Below, one piece after another: positions 34,824 through 46,600 of a stretch of DNA of 64,000 bases. Source of the DNA: Moringa oleifera (taxonomy: Eukaryota; Streptophyta; Magnoliopsida; Brassicales; Moringaceae). Position 1 is the stretch's first letter; each line of letters starts with the position of its first letter. The notes beneath the pieces are model-generated. The model saw only the letters and a program-made list of their open reading frames with translations. It did no database searches and had not been told where the DNA came from. Where the stretch lies: the NCBI GenBank assembly GCA_021397835.1, contig JAJFZO010000094.1, positions 2,086,501 to 2,150,500 on the forward strand, given 5' to 3'. The translations under genes were made by a program, and so were the position numbers.

Positions 34824-37800
34824 ATGGAACCAGCGACGCCAACGTCATGCCCATCAACTCCTCGTTGGAACCTCGAGAGGCCATTCCTCACTGGTCGATT
34901 CCATCAGGTTTCCCTCTCGCTTCCCGGGACATTGTCGACCAGAACATTTTCCTTTTTTTTTTTTTTTTTTGGGGCAGGGCTGGGGATCATTTTCTTTTTT
35001 CCCCTTGCTTTTGCGGAATACACTGATAGCTGCAATATCTGCTGTGCTTATGTTTCATTGTCGTTTCTTGAACTACGATTTTATGTTGTTGCAAGTGACT
35101 GCTTTTTGAGATTTTGATTTCTCGTTGAGTAGCTCTACGTTTTGTAATGTAATTTGGTCATTCTAGGAGACAAAGCCAACTTCTCGGTTTGCCGACTCGA
35201 AGGGATTTTCCTTGGACTCCTTCAGGTAATTTGTTGTAAAATATTAGATTTTGTGGGTTTATTTTACCTATCATAGTGCTCCTTTCTGCCCTTTTTTGTT
35301 GTTTCTTCTTCTTTCAGTTTATTGGCTTATCGGTTTATACATTTCAGTATAAACTTTTTAGTTACAATTGTCCGACAAATGCATTTACTTGTTCTCAAAA
35401 TTGTTCAGGAAAATTATCCTCCTTATCCATTTTTGTATGTTTTTAGCAGCCTTGGACTGGAGAAGGCCATAGGCTGTTATGATGCTGCAGTTCAGGTACT
35501 TTTCGCGAACTGTATCTAGCATGAATCAAATAGTACCAATTTTTGTTTTCCATTTTATTTTTCATGAAGAACGATGGTTAAAGAAAAAGAAAAAGGTCAG
35601 CTACTTTACCTTTATTATTTGTTTTTTATTAATTAGTTACTGATGAAAATGAGTTCAACAAGAATTGTTTGTGAGACGGTTTTTAAAGTAAGTGTGTGAA
35701 ACTCATGCATTGTGGGAATACTTAGAACTGCAGTTACTAATGTTCTAGGTTCGTCGTTTTACCACAAGTGGCTTATGTGTTGAGGGGTGAATGAAACCTA
35801 AAATTAAGTCAATAGCTAGTTGACATTTTCTTGTCTGACTTGCGTAAGGAAATTTAATTTTCGATACCTGTACAGAATGCATATTTTCGAACCGAAGAGA
35901 TGTGTGGATAAAGGAAGTTGGGATAGAGTCCTGACAGAATGTTAAATCATGCTACTTTTGGAAATTGGGTTGACAGTTCAAGAGGAGAGAACATATGGTT
36001 GCCCAAAAGCACTTCTAGATTGTTGCTAGAGATGAGTGACTAGGGCAGTGAATTTTTTTTGTGCATGTGGTATGTGATGGCCTGCATAAGAAGGCCCTGG
36101 GTTTAGTATGTAGGGTCCTTAGAGAATGGAATTTGGCATGTTAGATTATGAGGTGAATATAAATGACACCAAGATAGAATATTAGTTCTTGGTTCTATTG
36201 CTATTGCTTTGCGGCAATTGAGATACAACTTGCAACTGCTGTATTAATGTGGTGGTGTCTGGCATGGGGCTGATCGCGAATTTTTAGTAGGACTTCATTT
36301 TCTTGACACTGCTTGGGAAGGGTTTACTTCTTACTCGATTGCTGGTTTTCTCCTGTCCTTGTTTGGCTTTTCTTTTAATGTTCATTTCATATTAGATATA
36401 TTATGGCTAAACTTTTCGGTGTTAGGAAGCCAGTAAAATGTGTCAAGCATCGGTGAAGTTGTCTACTTAAGTCATTAATTGGTAAATGCTTTTCTCCTTA
36501 TGTAGGGTTAAAAAAAGTCTTGAAAATCTGATAAGATTATGAGGTGTTTGGCTTTGGCATATGCCTTAGAGAGGGGGTTGATTAACCTGCCTGTATGGAC
36601 CCATAGTTGGATTCCTCTATTTTGACTCACACCCTCATGTGCATTGATATGTAATCCCTCTAAATGCTCTTTGTTTTATTGTCAGTGATCTTATAGAGAT
36701 TTGCCACTTTCATGCTGTTTTTGCGATATATAAATATTTTAGCTATCGTCAATTCTTTTGATAAGCAGGAACTTATGGTCATTGATGATCTCCTGTCTGC
36801 TATGGTTGGAATTGAAGGACGCTATATTTCAATCAAAAGAGTTCGTGGAAAGGAGGATGATGTTACATTCCAGGTTGATGGATCAATGGATTTAGCACTT
36901 CAGGTGAGAAATACTGGAGTTCTTATCATATGGATTCAGACAACTGTTATAGCACTGGTTTTCTAGATCATTATGGTCAAAACAGTTTCACTTGACAGAT
37001 CCAGTTGTAGCTAACTGTTTTGATGCTGATGGTTCTGGTGACTGAAAACACTATTAGTAGACCAGGTTGGAGTTAGAATGCTATAGCAGACATCTATCTT
37101 TTAGATTTCTATCCACCCTGAAAAATGAGATATATTGTAGTTTCTGTAGGTTTTATTAGCAACAAGAATGAAACTCTCAGGAAATTTTCTTTTTACGTCA
37201 GATTTACTTGTGATTTTCAAAGTGGACTTAATATTCTTGCAATTTAGACTATCACAAAAGCCAAACAGATTTAGTTGTGGAATTAAAAGCTCTCATTAAT
37301 TTGGCTAGAATAGATCAGTCAGGCCATGGTATATTTCAAATCCTAGAGAGTATTCTGGATTTGATGCCTTAATAATTTGCCAACTTCTTTGGTATGCAAG
37401 AATAAAAATCACATCGTTTATGAAGTTCTTAGACTCATTATCTATAGTTTCAATATCTTTCTTTCAGAATTTTTGAACTGATGAAACTTTCATGGCAGGA
37501 AATGGCAAAACGGATATTCCCTTTCTGTAAGAGTTTTCTGTTGATCGACCAGTTTGTGGAGTCAAGGTCTCAGTTCAAGAACGGCCTAGTCAATCATGCC
37601 TTTGCTGCTGCACTCAGGGCACTCCTTCTAGTAGGTTCTTTGGATTGTAACTCTCTTGATAATTTTATTGAATTCTGATTGATGTGATCTTGTTGCATTT
37701 AACCTGTAATCAGATTATTGCTGCTCTCCCCCACGTGCTATTAATGAATTTTTGTAATACTAAATTAGAATTACATGCACATAGACAGAAGTCTAGAGGA

Positions 37801-38388
37801 TAAATAATCAGGAACCTTTGATGAATGGGTTAAGGTGTGCTCTAGTTCCTGACAATCTGATGTGTACTAGGTTAGCTGGTCTTTAAAATACGAGAACTGA
37901 TATTGACACTGGTTGGACACAGTAAAATCTTTATATGTCCAGTTTGATTAGTTTAAACCGAAGCATAAGAAGAGTCATGTGAGAGAGAAAATGTTCTCTT
38001 TTTATATATTTGTTAATTTTATTCAGTAGCTTCAAGATAAAATGCGAGGGACATGTTCTTTTGCTACTCACTTTCTCTTGTAACATGTAATATATGCATG
38101 CTTACTCTTGTCAACACATGCATGTCGTTTCTTCACTTGAAAGCAGTTCTGCATGTAGGTCATTAGTAAGTGGCACCGACAGTTTAAAGAGTAGATAATT
38201 AGCAAATTGTAGTTTCTCTCTTCATTTCCCTTTTATTTTTTTACCTGGCTTTTGGGGGCCAATTATTGAATATTTCAGATGGAATACTAGCTATAGATAA
38301 CTTGGGAAGTTACTTTGCTTATAGGTTCTGATGTTATATCTGGTATTTTTTATTTGTGAGCAGGAACTATACACAGACACAGACACAG

Positions 38389-38426
<38 letters not shown>

Positions 38427-40579
38427 GTATGTATGTATGTATATATAGAATTTACATCACAGCAAGGGGGTTGCAACCCTTTACGTATATAGTTAGTTTT
38501 TAGATGTCAAAAATTCTATGAAATCTAGCAAATCCTCCTCATTTACAAAAGTAGCACCTGCTGCACAAATCTTCAGTATGTAAACCTAGAACTCCCTAAC
38601 TATAGCTATTGGAGTTTCAATGTCCTCAAATGCCTTTCTATTCCTTTTGTGCCAAGTTATCCAAAATATCAGATGGGGTATCATATCGATAATTTTCCTC
38701 TTCTCTTTACCAGCCTGCTGTCCTGTCCAAGCCACCAACTCCTCCTCTATAGATCCTGAAACAGCCCAAGACAGCCCCAACAAAGCCAAGACTCTCTCCC
38801 ACAACTGAGCAGTCCAACTACACCCTAAAAGTATATGCTAGCCTGTCTCCTCTTGCTCTTTACACAGGAAGCATCGGTTCATCATAATCTTTCTTCTCTT
38901 TCTCAGGTTATCAATAGTCAGAATTCCCCCTTGCACTGCCTCCCAAGTAAAAAAGGCAACCTTGAGAGGCACCTTAGCTTTCCATATCAGTTTCCAAGGA
39001 GAATGTACACTGCCTTCGCTTCTATTTATCTTCTTGAAGTATGACTTAACAATAAATTTGCTCTTCTTACCATTGCCTGGTTCCACACCATTGTATCCTC
39101 CATGTCCAATTCCACCTCAGTGCCATGAATCTTTGCGTAAAACTGTTCAAATTGCTTGGGCTCCCAATCCTGAGCATTTCTCCTGAACTGACACACCAAG
39201 AGACACCTGTCTCATTTGCATCCCTGCATTTGCTAATCCATGCAATTTTGTGGCATGCCAAGGAGCACAAATTGGAATAGTCCTCTTTAAGGGATTTGTC
39301 TCCATACCATTTCTCATGCCAAAAATTTATCGTGTTTCCTTTCCCCATCTTAAACCTCATGCAAGACTCCAACTCCTTCCACCCCTTCCTAATAGACTTC
39401 CACACTCTAGAGCCATTTGTTTCTCATCCACATCCACCCGTCTCCATCTCTCTGTACTTAGCCTTCACTACCCTCTTCTGTAGGCCCTTCCTATCCACCA
39501 TAAATCTACACAACCATTTTCCTAGTAATGCTTTATTAAATATTGATAAGGATTTGATTCCTAGCCCTCTTTCAACCATCGGCTGAGTACTACCCCCCAT
39601 CCCACCAGGTGATATTTGTAACTTTCATACAGGCTACCCCACAAATTATATTTGGTAATTTTATAGTGAACTCTACAATTCCCTTGTGTATGAATGCAAA
39701 GTGGTTTAATGTCCTTTAGTTGTTATATTTCATTTGTTTGGAGTACTATCCTTCGTTGACTTTCACCTTTGAAATTCGTTTATCAGGATTATCAGGCCAT
39801 GGTGGCACAGCTTGAGCACCAATTTCGTCTTGGAAGACTTTCCGTACAGGGATTGTGGTTTTACTGTCAGGTTTGTATGTCTCTGAAATCTATGTTGACT
39901 TCCTGTTCTAGTCTTGTTTACTTAAAAAGTCTTCCCTGCATGTGTCACAGCCCATGATGGGGTCCATGCAAGCATTGTCTGCAGTGATACAAAAGGCTTC
40001 AGCTAATAATTTTGCAGGTTCTGCAGTTCTTAACCTCCTACAGAGCCAGGTGAAATTCTGGCATTATATGAAGTACTGTTTTCTATGTTGTTTTCCTGCT
40101 GGCATCTACAAGGATTCTTGGTTTGAAATCGTAATTATATAATATTTCTTACCCTTTCCTAATATGGCTTACTGCGATGTGTAGGCTAAAGCCATGGCTG
40201 GTGATAATGCAGTGAGTTCACTGCTGGAGAAGATGACCCAATGTGCTAGCAACGCGTACCTCAGCATTTTAGAAAGGTATCCTTTGCAGCTATCTTGTGT
40301 TCTTGACATCTCCAACTTATTCCTGAGTTTGCCTTTAAGAGTATACATTTAACTTGAAGCAACCTTATTGGTTTTTCTGCAAAGTGTCTGAATTGAGAAA
40401 AGTTGTGTTTTTGAGGCTTTCACCATTCAATATGTCATCGGTACATGTTAGAGTTTATTGACAACCTTTTCAACTTATATTCATTTTTATTTATTTTAAT
40501 TGTCCTTTGGATGAAGCCATTGAACAAGAGTTTTGAAGTAGGTCTAGATGATGCTACTATTATCTTTTCCTGATTAAAA

Positions 40580-40611
<32 letters not shown>

Positions 40612-43600
40612 AGATACTGCTACTATCTTTTGATGTTATTATATGTTTAGTTGATTGTGTGGTTGATGGAAATGATTTGCACATTATTTTTAGAAAGACA
40701 AGGCTAGTAAAACTGTCCAAAAGTAAGGTTAAAACAAATAAAAGAAGGTTCCAATCTTCTTATAATAGATTTATGTTTCATCTGTCTAGGCCTCGGCTAA
40801 AAAGGAAAACTTATGTTGAATTTTTGACTCACCTGTTCGACAACAAAATTGCAGTTTTCAATTGATAAGCTTTTATTTATCTTTACATTAAAGTTAAATT
40901 ATTTTTCTAGGTAATATGCTGTAGAAACATTGGATATAACTAAAAAATAAGCTTTATTAAATCTTGGAAGAAATTCAACTATTTGCGAATGATATTGAAT
41001 GATACAAAACCTTGATTGGAGGAAGCACTTATGACATGATTTTTAACCTGGGATGTGGTCGACATTGCTGAAAAGGGGAGAAATGGATTTCCGAGATATT
41101 TGAAAGTAGTTAATGGAATTGTGTTTGGATACATATTTCAAGAAGTCAATTAAAGGGGTTGCTCATGAAGACGAGTTAACTCTGTCCCTGTATGTGTTTG
41201 TGCAGATGGCATGTGTAAGTGCATTTGTGGCCATGTTTGTGTTTTTAATTAACTCTGTTCTAATTAATCGATTTTCTTCTACTACTCATTTAGTCTTTGT
41301 AATTAACACTCGTGTATATATTCTTTCAACATACTTAAGATGGGAGCTGATTTAGTCTTTGTAATTAACACTCGTGTATATATTCTTTCAACATACTTAA
41401 GATGGGAGCTGATTTGAAGCTTTATAGAATGTCTAAACTATTTGACATGGGAAAATCAAGCTAGTACCTTAGATTTTCAATATATAATATTAACATAAAA
41501 CCATTTTATAAGGATTTTTGAATGCTGAAACTTGAAAATAATGTGTGTCAAACACTATTGAGTTCTTCTTTGTTCATCATCTTGTTGTAGTCTTTCCATA
41601 TGTGATTATTAGCTCTTCATTTCTCTTGTGAAAAGGAATGATGGGTTTGTATGAAGAGGATCTATACGAAAATAGTAAGGTATCTGTCACCATCAAGATA
41701 AAGAGGAGGATATTTAAATTTGATGGTGGTGGAGTTGAAAGAGGTGTGAGAATAACAGAGCAGTGCAAGGGCAAGCGAGTGTCTCTGTATCTGTCTATCC
41801 AAGGTAGACCTTAGGTGGTCTTGGTTGTTAATGAATGGGTTGGTTATGGTCGAGAGGAGGGAAGGCTAGATGAAGAAAAGAAAAGAGGGAAGCAGGGTCC
41901 TCTTAGTGGTGGTTAGCTTAAATGCTAGTGGTATGTTCTTAAGGACGTCAAAGATTGTGAAAGGAAGGACGAGATCGATTTACATGCCGGATGGCGGTGA
42001 GGGTTTTGATTGGTGGAGGAGAGAGAGAGAAATACAAAACAAGAGCAGTCACAGGGATGTGAGGAAGGTAGATGGAAGTCTACTTGTAGACTCGGTGACG
42101 ATAGCCACCGTTGGTCGAGATCTGGCAATTGTTTCAGCATCAAAGGTGGATTTGCTTGTATGTCCAGATTATGGGGGAGGAACAAAGCATGAGATGGCCA
42201 ATGATTTGCAACGGAAAGGGAAAGTGATGGATGTTGCAAAATCTTGGAAACACGTGGTGGTGGGTGATGCGTTTGGGAAGGAAGTAGTGGGTGTAGGGTT
42301 TTCATGGTTGGATCATTGGGCAACGAAGGAGAATCCGATAGGCCCTACCCTTAAGGCTTTTGTGCGATCTGGGTCTTGTCTATTGTGGGAGCTCGAGCCT
42401 TTCCTTAGGTCGGGAATTATAACAAGAGAGCCGACGGGTTGGATGTGGAGGCCAATTGTTTGGGCGGGTTGGATCTGAGGGTAAGTGGCACATTGGGCAA
42501 GATGGGGGCTAATGGGTTGGGTTCGAGATTGGGTTTAAAAATGAATTGGAAATAGGAGGATTTGGGCTTCAGATGGTGGGTTTAAGTGAGTCAATTAGTA
42601 AGCAAAATATGGGTCGGGGGAGTGTTCTAAGCCCAGAGTTGGGTTTTTGCATTGGGTCGGATAGTAGGTCAAAAAGGTGGGGTAGGGTCATTAATTTATA
42701 CTTCTTTGTCATGCAAAGTAAATGGGGGAGATTATAGTAGATGGAGAAGTAGAACTATCACGAGAGCTGACAATGTTAGCTTCAAGGGAGTCTGAAAGTG
42801 CTTAATTGATGGGGAGCACTTGTTGACATTGAGACCTAATCCTTCCCCAACGGTGTATCAAAGTAAGGCGAAGATGGATCATAGGAGAGAAGCGACGGAT
42901 ACACCAGTCCAGGTATGTATTTCGCAAGAGGAAGAGCATTTAGGAATTGGGGATTTGAAGTAGGTAGGGGGTGGGGGTGAAGGAGGGCTAGAGGTTGCAC
43001 CTCTGGCTGTGGGCAACATTGAAGAGGGAAGGAAAGGGGAGGATGGAGAGGTTAAACAGTAGGAGTGAGCTGGATGTGGTGGTGTATGATAATTCGAATG
43101 AAGAGGAGATTTCGAGAAAGGTATTGAGTAACATGGCCAGACGCTGCAAGACACTCGACCTAAACTTTGATGGTTTGGAGGAGGAAGCATTCTCCTTGTT
43201 TATAAAAATAGAAAGAAGAAGATGGTTTATTAACTTGTCTAGAGGGAAAGAAGTGACCAAGGGGAGAGGTGGTTGAGATATTAGTTGGGAGCTAAGGAGG
43301 TTAGAATTCAGGGTGAATTATGAGAAAGAAGAAAGGGGTAAGGATAGAGGCAGTGGCGTTTCGAGGAGCCTGGATAAATCGCGTAGCCATGATATTTAAG
43401 CTACTGTCTTGGAATGTCAGGGGGGTTGATAATGCGGATAAAAGGGTGTCAATCAAGTATGCAATCAATAAGTCAAAGCCAAATTTAGTTTGTTTACAGG
43501 AAACAAAATTGGAGGAGATGACAGAGGGGGTTGTGAGAAAGTATGTGGTGGGTAGATAGAATATAGAATGGGTCAACAAGGCGGCGTACGGGAGTTCAGG

Positions 43601-46600
43601 CGGAATTTTATTGTGTTGGAATGGTAATATGTGAAGATTAAAGGAGACTTGGCAGGGATCTTAGTCTTTGCCCGGTGTGTTTGTAATGGAGGATAAGGGG
43701 GAGAGTGGATGTTAATTGGTGCTTATGGAAGTTGCATTAGGGGAGAAAGGAAGTCATTATGGGAGGATTAAGAGACTGTTAGAAGAGATAGGGAGAAACC
43801 CTGTGAGTGTTAGGAGGCGATTTCAATGAAATTTAATTTTTGTATGAAAGAGTAAGGGTAGGTGGCGGAGTGGACTCTTTTGATGAGTTCAAGGAGACAA
43901 TTTTAGAGTTGGAACCTCAGGATCTACCCTTAGGTGGATTATACACTTGGTCCAAGTTGAGGAATAATCTTTTTTTTGTCCCGTTTAGATAGATTCATGG
44001 TTTCTAATAGTTAGGAGGATAAGTTTTTGATTATGCTGGGAATATTATTGTCAAGGCCAATTTTGGATCATAATCCGGTGTTGTTAGAGGTAAAAGGTAT
44101 CAAGTGGGATTCGTGCTCGTTTAGGTTCGAGAATATGTGGTCAAATATCAAGGGTTTTGACAAACTAGTTGAGGAATGGTGGGAGGTTGTAAGCGAGGAA
44201 GGAAATACAAGTTTTGTGATTGTAAGGAAACTGAAAGCAGTAAAGGCAGAAGTAAAAAAATGGAGTAGGGAGCAGTTTGGGAGCTTAGGGAAGAGGGGGT
44301 TTGAGTTGTGGACTGCAACAGTTGGACAGTGTTATTATGAGGGGTGGGATTACAGGGTAGCTTCAGGAAAAGAGATTGACAATCAACAGGGAGTTGGTGC
44401 ATTTGTTAAAATTGGAAGAGGTACCATGGAGGCAAAAAATCGAAAGCACTTTGATTAAAGGTCGGAGATAGGAATATTACTTTCTTTTTTTTTCATAAAA
44501 TGGCTAACGTTGATAAGAGGTATAATTATATAAGTAAGTCGCAAATCAAAGGTGAAGTGTTGGCTGAAGTGCAGGGTTTAAAGGAGGGTGTTAGCAGTTT
44601 CTATGGGAACTTGTATCGGCAAAGAGAGGCATGGCGCCCAAAATTGGATGGGCTGGAGTTCAAGCAGATTGGTCCAGAGCTGAAAGAGGATATTGAAAGG
44701 CACTTTGGGGAAGATGGGATTTGCAATGGGTTGAGGAATTGTGATGGGGATAAGGCTCCGAGGCTCGATGGCTTTACAATGGCTTTTTGAAATCTAATTG
44801 GGAGATTGTAAAAGGCAATATTCTGAAGATGTTTGAAGAATTTCATGAGAAGGGAAGGTTTGTGAAGTCTCTTAACTCCACGTTCATAGTGTTAATTCCT
44901 AAGAAGACGAGGGTCGAGAATATCATTGGTTATAGACCAATTAGCTTGGTTGGGTGCGTGTATAAGTCGATCTCTGAAGTTTTAGCCAGGAGGTTGAGAT
45001 GGGTGGTGGAGGTTGTGATTAGCAGCAGCCAAAATGCCTTTGTGAGGGGTAGACAAATCTTGGATGCAGTACTTATTGCAAATGAGTTGGTGGATAACCA
45101 AATGAGAAAGGGAAAATAAAAGTATTGTGTGTAAACTGGACATGAAAAAAGCTTCTGACCACATCTCTTGGGATTTCTTGATGTATATGCTAAGTAACGT
45201 AGGTTGTGGACCTAAATGGTGTATCTGAACGTCATGGTTCATTTCTACAGCCTCTTATGCAGTGTTGGTGGATGTTACGGTTCATTTCTACGGCCTTTTA
45301 TGCAGTATTGGTTAACGGCTGCCCTTCTGACTTTTTTGGGGCATCTAGGGGTCTTAGGCAGGGGATCTTTTATCTCCCTTACTGTTTATATTGGCAATGG
45401 AGGGGCTGGATGGACTTCTAACTAGGCCTATCAACAGGGGCTTGTTGGAGGGATTTAAAGTGGGCAGTGATGGGAGAGGGATGATGGTGTCACATCTGCT
45501 ATTTGCTGATGACACCATAATTTTTTGTGAAGCTAAGGAGGAGCAAGTAATTTAAGGGGTTTACTACTAATTTTCGAGGCTGTTTCTGAGCTGAGGATTA
45601 ATCTGGGTAAAACAGAGATTGTAATGGTGGGCGATGTAGAAGATGGGAGGGCCTAGCCTCTTCGATGGGAGCAGAATTAGTAAATTTTCCTATGAAGTAT
45701 TTGGGGTTGCCTTTGGGAGCTAAACACAAGGATGCTTCGATATGAAATCGGGTTGTGGAGAGTTTTGAAAGAAAACTAGCTGAATGGAAGAAAAAGTATC
45801 TATTCAAGGTTAGTAGGTTAACCTTGATCAAGTCTACTCTCGCTAACTTACCTGTTTATTTCATGTCTATCTTTCCCCTTCCAAGGGCTGTAGCCACTAA
45901 CCTGGAGGCAGTGCAAAGGAACTTTTTGTGGTGTAGCGTGGGAGGTGGTTACACAACCTATGACGAAAGGTGGGAGGTGGTTACACAACCTATGACGAAA
46001 GGAGGGCTTGGGATCAAGAACTTTACTTCTTTCACCTGGGCTTTAGTGGGCAAGTGGTTATGGAGGCTTATGGTGGAGAGAGAGTGGTTATGGAGAAGAT
46101 TAGTACTGGGAGTTGGAAGGAGGTTGGATGACTATAAGAGGTAGAGGGGCCATATGGAGTTGGGGTATGGAAGGCGACCAGAAAAGGGTGGGATGACTTT
46201 GATGGGTGGATTGAGTTCAAGGTCGGGAGGGGAGATAAGATCAAGTTTTGGCACGATAGGTGGTGTGGGGACAAACCCTTTACGGTTCTGTTTCCTACTG
46301 TTTCTCCTTGGCTTCTGGTTTGTGCAGTTTAGAAGAAATGCCCAAGACTAGGAAGTTGGGCAGATTGAGAGTCTGTATGCTTTGATTCAGAACATCAGTG
46401 TTGAGGATAATGTGGAGGATTCTATGGAAGCAGGGACACGGGGGCAGCAGCTGCTTGACTGTCAAGTCTTATTTCAGTGGGATGTGCAGGGGGAAGGAAG
46501 GCATATCATTTCCCTGGAAGCAAATTTTGAAGGTCAAAGTTTCTCCCAAGGTTTCCTTTTTCACTTGGGAGGCAGTGAAGGGGAGGATTTTGATGATAGA

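Noticed and set aside
38291..38476. minus-strand ORF with Tyr-Ile, Cys-Val and Ser-Val runs
   Set aside because: It is a translation of the compound microsatellite at 38378-38444.
41925..42323. 132-codon minus-strand ORF opposite the LINE ORF1 region
   Set aside because: Antisense shadow of the LINE; Pro/Ser/His-rich with no domain.
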